Source of the DNA: Laetiporus sulphureus 93-53
Taxonomy: Eukaryota > Basidiomycota > Agaricomycetes > Polyporales > Laetiporaceae
Reading direction: 5' to 3'
DNA length: 64,000 nucleotides
NCBI RefSeq assembly: GCF_001632365.1
Contig: NW_024468558.1
Span: 30,815-94,814, forward strand
The position numbers and the translations under genes are program-made. Every line of letters begins with the position of its first letter. Positions within the stretch are counted from its first letter, which is position 1. Shown here one piece after another: positions 36,363 through 50,049 of this stretch. The notes beneath the pieces were generated by a model. It saw only the letters and a program-made list of their open reading frames with translations. It ran no database searches and was not told the origin of the DNA.

Positions 36363-39300
36363 ATGCAGCGGCTGCTGGCGAGTCGCGTTCGTTTTCCCTC
36401 ACTTCATCCCCCGCATTCTGCGTGGTCGTCGTTGAGCCGTTTGAGGACCGCCAGGACACTCCAATTCTTCCCTTACTTTACCGCCGCGATGGCCTCACCA
36501 CCGCTCATCCCCGAATGGGAACGCGTCTCGCACCCCAACTCGAAGCCCTACTACATGTTTACCATGCCGATCCACAAGTCCAGGCAAGACGACAGGGAGT
36601 ACAGGATCATCCAGCTAGAGAATGGGCTACAAGCTATGCTGGTTCACGACGCCAAGGCGGACAAGGCTGCTGCCAGTTTGGACGTATCGGTCGGACATCT
36701 TTATGACCCGGTAAGTGTGCAGTTGCTGGATCGTGTCGTGATGAGGTCGCTGGGCGTAATGCACGTCTGGAAGTGTGGACTTGGATGTTGACATGTACGG
36801 TTGTAGGACGACATGCCGGGGCTTGCACACTTCTGTGAGCACCTGCTATTCATGGTGAGTCACGCGAACAGTACAGCGGAATACAGCTAGGTCAATGCTC
36901 ATGTGATGCACAGGGCACCGAGCAGTACCCCCGGGAGAACGAGTACTCGGAGGTACGTTCGGGTCCAACATTGTTGTCTCCTCTCTGAACCCGCATACAT
37001 AGTATTTAGCCAAAAACAACGGCAACTCTAACGCATTCACGGGCACTTCCAACACAAACTACTACTTTTCCGTCTCGACCGATGCTCTCCCGGGCGCGCT
37101 TTCTCGGTTCGCCGCCTTCTTCCATTGCCCGCTGTTCGCGCCATCCTGCACCTCTCGCGAGCTCAATGCCGTCGATTCCGAGCACAAGAAGAACCACCAA
37201 GCGGATATGTGGCGAATCTTTCAGTTGAACAAGCACCTTACCAAGCCCGGACATCCATGGAGCAAGTTTGGCAGCGGCAATCGCGACAGTCTATCCAAGG
37301 TTGGTAGAGAACTGAAGGCCAAGGGTCTGCTCAGCTCGAACGGCGCTAGCACACCGTTGAGCGCAACTGCTCGATCGGTCGGCAGTAGTCTCGCGGCTAC
37401 CCCTGAGTCGTCCCGCGTGCCATCTCCTGCGCCGTCGTCCACCTCCGCTAACAGCGAGATGGACGCCGATGGAGGAAGTGTTGGGCGCGAAACGCGCCGG
37501 AGGCTAGTGGAATGGTGGAGCAAGGAGTACTGTGCAGGACGAATGCGGTTATGCGTGATCGGTAAAGGTGAATCGTGTTCCACTTTACGGTTGGTTCCGT
37601 TACTCAGAGACGATCGTGGTGAACAGAATCCCTTGACGAGCTTGCCAACATGGTTTCCAATCTATTTACGCCCACACCAAATCGGGGACAGAACCCTCTG
37701 CCAATGATAAACGATCACCCATTCGGGCCAAATGAAATGGGAGTAAGTACCCACAGCGACAGTCCACTACGCCGTTAATCTGACCATGCTCTAGACTTTG
37801 GTATCGGTACAGACAATCATGTCTTTCCACGCCGTAGAGGTCTCCTTCCCTCTCCCATGGCAACCCCGCCAATGGCGATACCAGCCCGGCAGCTTTCTCA
37901 CGCACTTCCTGGGACATGAAGGCCCCGGATCTCTGCACTCTTATCTCAAGAACAAAGGCTGGGTTACGGCTCTCAGCGCTGGGCCGCAGAACCTCGGGCG
38001 CGGATTCGCCATGCTAAAGGTCACGCTTAGCCTGACCAAGACCGGTTTCGGTGCGTGTGAGCTATCAAGCTGACGTATGCGTGAGATGACATTTCCGTCC
38101 ATCGCCAGAGCACCATCAGGAGGTCGTACTTGCCGTGTATAAGTATTTGTCTATGTTGCGTGCATCCAAGTTGCCAGCGTGGTACCAGCGTGAAATGAGT
38201 ATCATCAAGGCGACGCGCTTCCGGTTTGCAGAGAAGCGCAAGCCGGATGACTACGCGGTGTGGGTTACGGAGCACCTCTCGTGGCCGGTCCCGCGGGAGC
38301 TCGTTCTCAGCGCACCGCAGCTCGTGTGGGAGTGGGATGAGAAGGATCCGATCAACAACGGAGAAGGTGAGATGCGCGAAGTGTTAAACAGCCTCCGAGT
38401 CGAGAGTGGACGCGTGGTTCTCATGGCGAAGGCTGAGGAGCACGAACGCGTGAGAGGCCCGGGCGGATGGAAAACAGAACCTTGGTATGGCACGCCGTAC
38501 CGAGTGGAAAGGCTTGACGAGGAATTCGTCAGGGAGGTGAGTTGATGTGACTGTGACTGTGTGAGTGTGCGCACCCGCTGACTGGTAATACTCACAGGCT
38601 GAAGCGCCGAACAATATACCTGAGCTTTTCCTCCCAGGTCCAAACGAGTTCATTCCGACGAATCTAGATGTCGAGAAGCGCCCCGTCGATCAGGTAGGTC
38701 TCCACCTACCAGCGCGATCGACGGATCACGGACACGAGGCTAAGGCTAATGTCCGTTTTCTTGCGTGTGATAGCCTATGAAGCGTCCTCTTCTTATTCGG
38801 GATACGCCGTTGACGAGCCTGTGGCACAAGAAGGATGACCAGTTTTGGGTACCAAGGGCACATGTGTTAATTGACATTCGAAGGTCTGACTAACGTTCGA
38901 TCTTCTCGACGACCGCTCATTTCCGCGCTTCTAGTCCGGAAGCCAATGTTTCTGCAAGAGCAAGCGTGATGACCCGGTGCGTATCATATGCGTAGGAGTT
39001 ATAATCCATAGCTAAGTTAGCATTTCAGGCTTTTCTCGGATCTCGTCAACGACTCCTTGACGGAATTCTCCTATGATGCTGAGCTAGCCGGCCTCACGTA
39101 CAACTTTTCGCCGCAAACGCTTGGCATGTCTGTCGTGCTCTCAGGGTACAACGACAAGCTGCACGTGCTTGCAAAGGATGTGATCGAGAAAGTGAAGAAC
39201 CTACAGCTCCGACCCGATAGATTGGAGGTCATGAAAGATCAGGCATGTTGATGCGATTGAAGTGACGATCCCTTTGATGCTGAAACGGTTTGAATGATCA

Positions 39301-40785
39301 GGCTAAACGAGACTACGAGAACTTCTTCATGGGCGCTCCGTTCCGTCTGGTCGACTACTATGGTCGGCATCTTCTGACAGAGCAGCAGTGGATCCTATCC
39401 GAGAAGCTCGCTGAAGTGTCTAGTGAGTGTCATGTCGTTGTGCGTTAGGAATGTTTTGACATTTTGTCAAATGATAGCGATCACAATCGAAGAGCTTGAG
39501 GAACATGTTCAACGGCTTCTTTCGCAGTTACATATGCGCATGCTCGTAGTTGGCAATATGTACAAGGATGTAGGTGTCTCTGGTGCAATGTCTCCTTCCT
39601 GCCCTGTCTGACGTTCCTGCAGGATGCCGTCCGCTTGGCCGCGATGACGGAGGACATCCTTCAGCCTGCTCCGCTCAATCCTTTGGAGGTCGTCGACACG
39701 GCACTCATTCTTTCCGATGGTAAGTTGCACTGTTTAACAAACTGTGGCGGAACTAACCATTTCGACAGGATCAAATCATGTTTGGCAGACCGTGGTTCCT
39801 AACGTCAATGAGCCGAACTCTGCCATCACGTACTATCTGCACGTCGGATCGTTCCTGGAACCCCGCCTCCGGGTGACATCTGCACTTCTCACTCAGATCT
39901 TGTCTGAGCCTGCGTTTAACGTCCTTCGCACAAGAGAACAGCTAGGCTACATTGTGTCATGCTCGCAGATGATCTCCCCTGGAGAATCTGACATCGGCCT
40001 GAGGATTGTCATCCAAAGCGAGCGGGGACCCGTGTATCTCGAGGAGCGCATAGAAGCGTTCCTGGATGAGATGAAAGACAAGCTGGAGGAGATAAGTGAC
40101 GCTGAGCTCAAGGAGCAGCAGGTCGGACTGGAGCGCCGTTGGAGAGAGGCGGTCAAGAACCTCGGGGAGGAGACCAACCGCTACTGGACACATATCGATT
40201 CCGGATATCTCGACTTCTTGAGGCGTAAGTGTTGCTTGTACCGGCTTTCATTGATGCTAACTCATTTTTTAAACTGTAGGCGACCACGATGCTAGTCTTG
40301 TCAAGAGCATCACCAAGCAAGAGGTCATCTCCTTGTTCATGTCCCGTATCCACCAATCATCCAGTTCCCGCGCGAAGATGTCTGTGCACTTGCGCTCGCA
40401 GAAGCCTCGGCCTAAGAAGATCGGCCTTGTCGCCATGGAGGCATTCGAGAACACGCTCATCGAGCGAGGGATCAAGGTTAACGGACAGAAGTGGAGGGAA
40501 GAGTTGACTGGTGATGGCGAGCCGTTGCTCTCTCAGTTCACCAAATACTGGCAGGGCACCTTGCCAGTTCAGAATCCATCGCTCACCCCAGAGGCATCGG
40601 AGCAAATCATGGCATGCGTTCCTGGGCTTCTCGAGCAGTACCCAGCAGACAGCGACTACGAAGGCAAGATCAAGGATGGCGTACACTTCATCGAGGATCC
40701 CAAGGCATTCAAAGCTTCCCTTCGGAGAGCTGATCCTCCCCGTCCGTTGGTCCAGTGGGACGACCTTCCGATGTCCAAGTACTGA
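36363..40785 (+). CDS. STE23: Insulin-degrading-enzyme-type zinc protease (M16)
   Basis: M16 metallopeptidase of the insulysin group; yeast Ste23 matures a-factor and degrades peptides. The start at 36363 gives an Arg/Ser-rich N-terminus that could be a mitochondrial signal, with a second in-frame Met (MASPPLIPEW) that would give a cytosolic form. The zinc motif is inverted as expected: HFCEHLLFMGTEQYP (HxxEH). The distal Glu ligand is in ELNAVDSEHKKN, then QADMWRIFQLNKHL. A Ser/Pro/Ala-rich insert (about 37330-37480) interrupts the first domain. Later blocks are ESLDELANMV, FLTHFLGHEGPGSLHSYLK, FAEKRKPDDYA, LDVEKRPVDQ, LWHKKDDQFWVP, VLRTREQLGYIVSC and SQFTKYWQ, ending DLPMSKY. About 15 short introns. 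Four M16 domains fit the family. Confidence 0.92.
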
Positions 40786-41094
40786 TGTAACTCCCGATGT
40801 GCGCAGTAGTGTGTCTTTCTTGTTGCTGACCCGTCTGATCTGTGTTGTTTATTGTACACTTGTACGCATAGCATTAGATGTTTTCTTGTGTACGATGGGG
40901 CTCGGTCTTTCAGAAAATTGAATATCGTGACACGGTGGTCCAGTCGACACGACTTACACGATAATGCGTGGTGATAAAAAGGATATGCAGCCGTTTCCTC
41001 GTCATAGCAATACAACAGAAAGATGTAGTCTGCATTACCATAGCAAGCAATAAGTCAAAGTCATAGCAACGAAACAATATACGACACTGTCAAA
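40786..41094. other. Convergent intergenic region
   Basis: 309 bp between the 3' ends of the IDE gene and the unknown gene at 41095-45178. Nothing is seen except likely 3' UTRs. Confidence 0.5.
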
Positions 41095-44000
41095 TCATAC
41101 AGGATAATGCAGTACGCTTTGGAAAATTTTCCAAAAAGCTCCCACACCGTTGAGCACTACATTTACGGTTGTCCATGCATTCTTCGCCATCTGGCTATCA
41201 GAAAGATTAAATTTTGTGATCTTGACAGGCAAATTCCAGAATGAGTGGGGTTGATGAGTAGGGGTTAGTGCATCGCGCTCGTTCTGATCATCTGAGATGA
41301 TAGAATCTGCGGAAGGATAAGCAGCATCCACAGGAGTCAGTCTTGTAAATTCATCATCGGAACCTGATGGTATTGTATCTTCGCTTGATGCTGGTATATC
41401 GTGGCCAGGCGAGAATTTCTGCGAGGTGACAACCGTCGTGAGAGTGGTGGCAGTAGCGGTCGCGGTTACTGTAACAGTTTCCGGCGTGAGGACGGTGGGA
41501 TCGCCCAATGATCCATGCGAGTTTGTCACGACGGGCACCGATACCGTCACCGTAGCTTGGTTAGCGGCAGACTGCCTGACGGCATGGAGTTCCGCGGTCG
41601 TCCGCCGAAGATCAGTCACAAGGGAGAACACGATCATCACGACGACAAAGTAGACTGAGACCTGCATAGCCTTCCATGTTCTCGCGCTCATTGAAAGTTT
41701 GCGACTTTCGTTCGGCGCCACCGGGATGACGGACAGCACAAGACGAGGATAGAAATACTCGTCCATAGCGTAATTGAGCAGCATCTGACCGTGCGGTGCA
41801 GACTGTCGGTGCATCAGGTTTGTTCGCAACGAAGCGATCTCGAAATCTAGATTAGAAGATCAGAAGATAGTCTCTCCGCATGATGTCATGATCGACCGAC
41901 CTTCACGGACTTGGATATCAACTTGCAACCGCCCGACGGGCAATGCGAAACTGGGCAGCAGAATGTCCAGAGGGACAACGTCCTGCTCCTTCTGTTTGCC
42001 TTTACGCTTGGCCTTTTCATCTTCGGGGTTGGGCTCTTGTTCCTTGCCCTTAACTAGGTAGATGATCTCCACCTTCCCACCTCCGACGCGACCAACATGT
42101 ACGCTAACCCAGCTTATCCACTCTTTACCACTGGCCTCCTCGAACGGCAACCCCACTCCAGTCAAGCTCGCAGTCTGCTTCATGACGGCGCTTGTCTGGA
42201 ACCGTACAGGGACGCCTTCCACACTCGCGCTCGCGATCTCAACACGAGGAGGGCCACTCGTTGCATCAATGCTACGGATGGTTGAATCGCTCGACATGGA
42301 GGAAGATGGGTCTGAGTTTGGAAGGGCGAGTCCGAACTCCAGCCATTCCGAGTCGGCGTCCGATGGGGCAGGAAGACAAACGTGGACGGCATAGCCATTC
42401 GTGAAGGCTGTTCCCTCGCCAAGGAGCGGCGTGATAGTAACATTCACCGAGGGTATCATGAGCGGTCCGTCTCTCGGTGGCTTGAGCCGTGAACTAGACA
42501 TCATAGATGACTCTCTCAACCGAGAGGCGTTCCCTCCATGAGAGCTCCTGGAACGATTGTGCGAGACGTCCTCGCTGTCTTCGCTCGACAGATCATCGTA
42601 ACCGGCAAGTGCGGAAGGTCGCAGAACAATGTGAGCAACGTCCACTCCGCATGCCACCTGATTTCCCTTTGTGAGCCTGGTCTTCAATGACATGTCGCGC
42701 CGCCTATCGGTAGAGGTGCCATAGACCAGCACGGTCGTGTCATCAGCTTCATTCCGCACCATGGTCGAGATGGTTTCTCGGTCAGCATAGAATATGCGGA
42801 ATCGTGGAACAGCGATAGGCTCGGGCTCGAGCTCACTGTCGGAGAGATAGTGGTGAGAGCGTACAGGCGATGATTTGCGTGAGTCGGGGGTCATGGGAGG
42901 AGAACGGGGTGTGACGAGTACCGTGCCCGAGATACTGAACGTGAACACGTTCTTGGAAGGAGGCAGGAGCTCGTTCATGTTTAGATGCAGGGTGATCGGT
43001 ATCCTCGGCGGACGCACATCCACGTCCATGTCCACGTCTGTGTCTGTATCGGCATATCTACTACCAATGGAAGAGGACCGCCTCTTCCCCTTGCGCTCTG
43101 GGCTCGGTTGAGGAAGGGAAGCCAGAGACGACACCGTATTAGTAGGAGTAGAGACAGGAGAGCCCTCGAATGAGAAATCAGCAACGTTCTGTGCGGGCAG
43201 CGGTGCGCGCAGAAGCGATACGGAAGACGTATACGGCATTGGATTCCTCATCGTCGGAGTGGTGTTAGAGGCATCGCCGTTTGCTTGCCGGTCGGGCGTA
43301 GCTGGCTGAACTTTGACGGGTGGAGGATAATCCTCGGATGATTCTCTGGAAAGAGTCCTCACAGGGCTGCCTACGGCGAATCCTGTGAACCCTGTATCGC
43401 CAGTGACCGTCCATTTTGGCTCTCTGCCGGGCACCCACGTGATGTCGCAGTCCTCTGCTTCAAGTGCGGCGTCCATGCCCAGCATCGTTGCCACTCCAGG
43501 GAACCAGACGCCTTTGCATGTACCGGTGTATTCCAGCTGCATCAGTACGCCCTCGGCGCCTCTGCTGCGCCTGCTTGGTTTGCGAGTGCCAATCACAAGG
43601 CAGGTCATCTCAGCTCTAACTTCCTTGACTCCGACACGACGACGTCCATCAGTAGCCTCGGGAAGCTGATTAGGCTTCGCCGGAGACGCCCATCGTATGC
43701 GGATCCGCTCTGTGCTAGGAAACGAGCCCCGGACTCCATACCCTTCAGCAAACCCTGCTGAGGCGGATGTGTCGCTAGACTCATCGTCCGCAAAATTGCT
43801 GTACGTTTGAGAGCGCGACATACGCGCAGAAGGGCTCCGGGTGACATGAGGATCCGAGGTTAGCTCCCAACCACCATCCTCGTCAGCAGACGAGAGTGAT
43901 GCCAAGGAAGATGACGCAGACGGACCAGGAGGGAACAGACGAAGTTTGATCTGATTAGACAGACAGCGGGGAACTGGAATCGACAACTGCTCGGATTAAG

Positions 44001-45178
44001 TTGAGATTAGGATACATACTTGCAGTTGACTTACCAGATATGGAGCGTGTGGCGGCCTCGACAGGAAAGGTACCCAGATGTCGATAGCAGCCATGAAATG
44101 CATCATGTTAGCTCCTCGTCTGCCACGGTTGTCGGCGTCTCGTCGAGGAAACTCCTTTGGTAGGACATATGAGACCTGGTACCCACTGACCAGGATGTGC
44201 CCCGTGTAACTTCCATCTAGGGAAGGCAGACCGGCGGAAGATCCAGACATTGACTCGGAAGCCGAAGGAGGGACATAGGGCGTGGATAGTCTTGCCGCGA
44301 GATTGAGCGCTCTAGCGGCTTTGTGCAGTAAAGGGGATGTTGCTGATGAGAAATTGTAGGGCACCGAGTTGCTGTCGAGGGGATGAACTTGGGAGTCGAG
44401 TATCTTCAAGTTCTCCTCTGAGCAACGTTAGCACAGGGACGAAAAACTGGATTAAATGATAATCATACCTGGAAAGAGTGCGATAGTAGCCCCGGGCGTG
44501 ATATTGTCGAGGGGCAAGGAGATCTGTCAAGATTGAAGAGATCAGGACCAGGAGCGGTTCGAAGTCACATAACCAGCCGATATTCGCAGAAATTATTCTA
44601 GCGACAAACTGCGATGTGTGGCTATGCAACGGAACACTCTACACCACCATTTGCGTTGTAATAGCAGCGTTGAAGGTAGATTACGAGGGTGTTGAAGAAG
44701 CCTCGATGTCAGGCAAATCAGGGCAAACGTATATTTCCAGTGAAGGAAAAACATTCAGAAACACGTTACCACGAGGGACAACGACACAATATGGGGAAAC
44801 ACCCTCCCAGTTTACATCGACTCATGGCGCGTGATGTGTTCAGAGAACGAGAGCGCAGGGCTAGACACTCCGAAATGAGCCCCTGCACGACCGCGCAAGC
44901 ACATAACGCGCCACAACTCGTGTTTTCTAAAAAAGAACCCCACTGGAGAGGGCCTCGCACAATGCGCGTGTCGTACATGAAAACCACCGCGGCGCGCTCA
45001 CCTTCAAGTACATCTTGATAGATGCCCCATCCCAACCCTTCTTCGACTTCCCCTCAATCGCCAGACGCGTCACCACGTTCAGTCTCTGCTGGCCACCCGT
45101 CACGTAGCTCGCGGTCGAATGTGGAGGGCTGGTCGAATTGGTGGTCCGCGCGTAGCGCGAGGACGCGGAGCTCGGCAT
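41095..45178 (-). CDS. Large unknown protein with one C-terminal membrane segment
   Basis: I do not recognise the family. Five exons join in frame from the start at 45178 (MPSSASSRYAR). The first is 45002-45178, then a 478-bp intron (44524-45001), then ISLPLDNITPGATIALFP, EENLKILDSQVHPLD, SYTGHILVSGYQVSYVLP, FMAAIDIWVPFLSRPPHAPY and, across an intron, LLSIPVPRCLSNQIKLRLFP. The long fourth exon (41860 to about 43990, some 700 residues) is Ser/Pro/Asp-rich with scattered beta-like blocks (RIRIRWASP, IPITLHLNMNELLPP). The last exon has ISMSAR-like residues before one membrane helix (VSVYFVVVMIVFSLV) and a Thr/Val-rich region after it. About 1,150 aa. It looks like a cytosolic protein anchored near its C-terminus. 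The function is unknown. Confidence 0.75.
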
Positions 45179-46101
45179 AGTTCAACTGTGTTGTTGGGCA
45201 AACGCGTGTTGATGTCTTTCGTGTTGTCAGGAACGATGGTGAGGCGTTGGGCGCGAATCTGCTGTCGCAAAGGGAGGAGGAGGAGGGATGATGGCGGTTC
45301 GGGGTGAACAGCAGGTGCATGGGCAGGTTAAGGCTTTCAGGTTCTCTCGCATAACCCACCACGGCCTAATCGAGATCGGCGGGTCAGGCTCTGGCCCAGT
45401 TCCTCGTAGTGTTAACTCCGACACGAGCTCAGCTCGGTGACCTTCCCGATATAGTCAAGCCTGACCACTTGGCCGCCAGTGGCCACCATCACACACTCGC
45501 CTTGTCACTGCCATCATGATTTCTTGCGAGTAGCCTGCCTGCAATTGACATCAATGTCCCTTATTCCTGACAACAACGATGATTACATCTGCTTTGGTCT
45601 CTAAGTACCTAGATCGATGATTAGCAGGATCTCGCCAACGGTTGTTCCGCGCTGAGCATTGAATATTGATGACGTTCACTGCAGCAGTACCCGTCTTCCC
45701 GCCAGTACACGAGATCATCTTCCTTCAAACCGTGCTTATATATCTCCGCTATGTCTCACTCAGTGAGCCTTCTGCCGCCTTATCTCGCAGTGCCACGACG
45801 TATGTGTGCTTAGGCTTCAGCACAGCAACCCGTGATACTCGGGAATCCGCTGTAATTTGTCTACGCCTCGATTGATCCGTTCGACTTTGATAGTGCATCA
45901 TGGCGATACGATTACGCAGGCCATCGCTATGATTGGGGATCCATTCGATTGGCGAATCTGTGATCATGATGATCATCTTTCGTGGGGCAATGATACACAT
46001 CTAGATTGCGCTCTTCGGGCATTTCACTGTTCTCCACCTCGTCAAAGAGTTCTATCACATATGTACCAAGTCCTTGTCCAGTGAGCGACAAAATCAACGA
46101 T
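45179..46101. other. Intergenic, no supported gene
   Basis: About 920 bp between the PLB stop codon and the 5' end of the unknown gene. It likely holds the PLB 3' UTR and the promoter of the unknown gene. No convincing coding region was seen. Confidence 0.5.
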
Positions 46102-48193
46102 TCAGCTCCAACAATACCGATCGAGGCAGCTCGCGCAGACGCCGCTCCGCGTGACCCCTTCCCTTTGCCTGGAGCGGTCAACAACCGCACACGCAAGGCA
46201 CGCAGGCCACTCTGGATCCTTCTCCCACCCTGCCGAACTCTCCGTAGCCCTACCCTGCGTCGCAATGTCAAACGTCTGCGAGAGCATTGCTTCCAGCTCC
46301 TCCGCGCCGTACGACAATTGCAACGTCGACGTATTCGTAGCGGGCGTCTGACCGAGTGGCGGTCCACCGTTCGCAAGGTAAATCACTAGCGGCTCGCTCG
46401 AGTTCACGGAACTATTGCAACCGAAGAATGTCGGGTACCTTGTCAAGTTCTTCGAGAGAAAGGTTGATGCCGAAGTCGGGACTGGAGGGAAAGCGTAGGT
46501 GCCCGGGAAATAGGATACTCGGTCCTGAGTTGCCTAAGTCATCGGATGGTAAGCGGAGTTTACGATCCCGATTGAGAAATTGTGCTCCTACAATAAGAGA
46601 GCTCCCGTCCGCCCAGTTGTAGCTGGTGTCGGCGGCCTGACGGTATGTCAGGTATGCGCGTCGTCGAGACCTATGATCAGTCACGTACCGCATCGATCGC
46701 GACGATCACGTCCACTTCGCGGGCTTTGACAAGCAACGGTGTGAACGGAATCTCTTCCCCGTCCTCCCCGCCGTCGACAAGCTGAAGCACTGTCTGGTTG
46801 CTAGCGATGTACGTATTTGGCGATAGACCATGGAATGGGTTCGGGAGGAGCCCGTAGAATATGTCGCCTCCGTCTGGAAGATATTCAGAGAGTATCTCTA
46901 TAAAATCTGATATCTCTGCGTTCTCCAATACTACAGCCTGTGTATGCGAAAACCTAAGCAATCATCTTTTGGCCAATTGGTAGTGATAGTACCTCGTTGA
47001 AAAGACTTGAGGAGAGACCCTCGATAAAGGAGACTTGGTCATATTCCGTCACGCACAGGGTACTATTTGTCGTTCCCAAGTACTTTGTGAGGATAAATGC
47101 ACCAAGCACGGGATCAAAGGAGCCCATCTCATCTGTGAGAGGAAGATTGGTGCACCCATAACGTAAAGTGTAGGTAAGGGCTTACATGCGTTAATCTCGT
47201 ATATCGGATTTGTGAGAGGGACAAGCACTTCCGTCTCGTTAAGGATGTTCGAGTCATTTTGGTACGGCGAGATTGAGTCAGTTACGACGATAGGAAACGG
47301 TAATGTATGAGATGTAAATGCTGGTCTATAAAGAAATGTAAACAGCGACGCCATCTTGGCCATGGAAAGTTGACTGCTCACAAAGTAGAAATCGAGGAGA
47401 ACGTAAGTCCTGCGCCATGCGTCACATTCTTCTCGAGGAAAGTCGCAGCAGTCGTTCCGTTCGCAAAGTGACGAGAGAGGGCCCGTGCCCATACGTCCGT
47501 GATCGACACGTTAAAGCCTTTTCCCGCCTTCCCGTCAGTCTCGTCCGCGAGGTCAATAATATAGACGGTGTCTTGCACAATGCTGTCTGACGGGTCAAAT
47601 AGGCTGAAATTCGCTAGCCACCCATTGAAACCGCTGGAGGTCGTAGTCTCGGGTCCTAGGACGAGATCATAAAGAGTCGGAAAGTCCGCTTGTGCGAGGG
47701 AGGTTACCATCCAACTCCCGCCAGACAGTCCTGCTAGGTACGTGGAGGCCTGTAGGAGCCCGCCGGTCCCAGCACGCACAGACGTTGCATTGCGCGCATC
47801 CAGAGCGTTCAACACCCCTGCTCCAAATGTCGCTGCTCGGTACCCGCCGCCACTTGTCGCGATGCTCAAGTTTGGATATGCCGATCCTCCGAATGATCCG
47901 TTGAGGATTGCGGAGACATAAGACGGCAATGACACCACATCGCTGGTGCTTCCGTTCACAGCCGCGAGGTATGACTTCCACGCCGCAGGGAGCACTGTCT
48001 TCCGCTTCCCCGAGACATAGGCGGATTCTCCCTCACTGAGGGACTGGTTGGTCGTTCCTGCCTCTCGTAGAACGGATATTCCAGAGGGACATGGTGCGAC
48101 GACGGGTGCGTACGCCTTCGAAGCCTGAGACTGGGCTGAGGCGTATAGGGGAAGCCAGCAGAGGCCCGAGAGAGCAAGCAGCACGGCGAACAT
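46102..48193 (-). CDS. PLB1: Secreted phospholipase B (lysophospholipase)
   Basis: Fungal PLB family enzyme that removes fatty acids from phospholipids outside the cell or in the wall. I chose the start at 48193 because it gives a good signal peptide (MFAVLLALSGLCWLPLYASA). Family blocks: CPSGISVLREAGT, PNLSIATSGGGYRA (oxyanion region), YLAGLSGGSWMVTSL (nucleophile Ser in GLSGGSW), GFNVSITDVWARALSRHF, PIVVTDS, YEMGSFDPVLGAFI, the catalytic Asp region VDVIVAIDA...YNWADGSSLI, and the Cys-rich end WPACLACAVVDRSRQREGV...CASCLDRYCWS. Many NxS/T sites fit glycosylation. No C-terminal GPI signal is visible. Several introns. An upstream in-frame ATG (48256) would bury the signal peptide. Confidence 0.93.
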
Positions 48194-50049
48194 TGTGAGA
48201 GGCGGTGGGCACCCCGACAGTGGGAATGGAGGACGAGTTCCAGCCAGCCATCTCATATTGGATTGGAGGTGTCACCTAGCATGTCGACGGAGGCCAAGAA
48301 TAATATGAGTCGGAGAAATAGTGCGACCGAGCAATGTTGAGGTCACGGGGAAGCCGAGATTTTCCACGAGCGTCATCAATCGCGTAAACCAAGATGATCA
48401 CGGAACGTTGAACGTTGGTCTTTGGCGCTTCAGATCACTCCTTTGACCGTAGCAGGCATCGACCGTGCCACCCAACTCCGCTTCTTCGCGACGGCGGCGG
48501 TTCGACTCATATGCGGCCGCAAGGCTGTTGCAAAACTCTGATCGTCCGACAGAGTCAATACGAAATAGAGAAAAAGAGGACTTGACTCCCTTTCACATGC
48601 GCGCTTGGCAACGGAACGAACGTGGGACGTCGTATGGGTCACTGACATAATAAACGTTTGAACTCACGCTGCGAAGGATTCAATGAACTGAAGAACCAAA
48701 CCGATCGCAGAAGAATCACGCTGTTCTCTCTGTCGGATACTTGTTCTGGCGACTCTCTGGAATGTAGCCTCGTGAGGGACGATCGATACAGCGAGCAGTG
48801 GCATATCACATCCAAGGTAAGTCATAACTGTATCTGTCACACAACGTTCATGCATGTCATCGGGAGATCGCCAGAGTAGTTGACGTTGCTAATTCCAGTT
48901 AGACAAGGCATGCTTGCGTAATATGCATAAGGCGCTGACAATTCCGCAAGCTAAGAATAGCAAAATCAGTTGCAGTCTCAGAAGGTGGCAACGCGTTTCT
49001 TGCTCTACATTTTATTGGACATCAGCGCTGATGTCTAAGGAGGCAGTGCGACCGTTATGTGGATAAGACATATCGGTTCGTGGTCGTCCAACGATCACTA
49101 GCAGATGTATTCTGGCTGGCCCTAATCTGGAACATTTTTCCTAGGTTGTGGATAACAATTCAAATACTGCACCAATTCACTTCGGATCTAGAGAGTGATG
49201 TGCGTTAAACATCCTAACTAGCTGAATAAGCTGAAAGGTCACTGACGAGGACAGCTCGTCGAAGGACTTCCAATTGGGAGTAATGGCGCGTGACAACGGT
49301 CGTCCATACCTTGAACGCTCTGTGCGGGAAGCCGCTCACGGAATCGGACCATACCGATGACGATTTCAGAATTCCCATGCGAGACGTCAAAGACGGTACG
49401 ATCCCTTACCGACGAGACGATATGACACCGCATGTGGAGGCATCTGAGCGTTCTGTTCGAACTTGAATGCATGGAACCAGTGGGCGGACACAGCTAGATA
49501 GGACAGCCTTCACATCAATCGTATATCGCATTCCAACTCGAGGGTGCGTGGAACTCAGCCGAGGTTGATTTCACCCTGGCATCACGCATTCGCATCGCGT
49601 TTTCAACGCAGCCGTGCAAAAGATTGATTTTATTTCAACGCGTACTGTGGTTTCAGGACCGGTGTCGGAGTTACTGCACTCGCGGCAAAGATCGTAGCGC
49701 AAACAACCAGCAACCTTTCTCGCATCGAGCGGCCATCGTGGGCTGCCATGCAGCCCTCATAATGATGATGCCATCAAGGTGAGAGGCTTGCTGATACTTC
49801 TTCGTGCAGGAAGACTTCGTATATAGTTAGAGCAGGAGATGCTATCACGAGCGCAGGTACAACCTTGGTCATTGGAAGCTCGAGAAAGCCTCGCTCCAGT
49901 AATTTATGCATATTGGAGCTCCTGACATTTGTTGTACAATGGTATAATATCCAGCTAAGGTGTGACACGGTATATGGAAAGCGTCGGACGTATCTAAGTG
50001 CATATGGGTAGCAATAAATAAGCACGGCCATGAAAGGGAGGCAAACAAA
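48194..50049. other. Intergenic, no supported gene
   Basis: About 1.86 kb between the FAN1 3' end and the PLB 5' end. Only short overlapping open frames (under 90 codons) with no domain are present. The PLB promoter is at the left end and the FAN1 3' UTR at the right. Confidence 0.5.
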
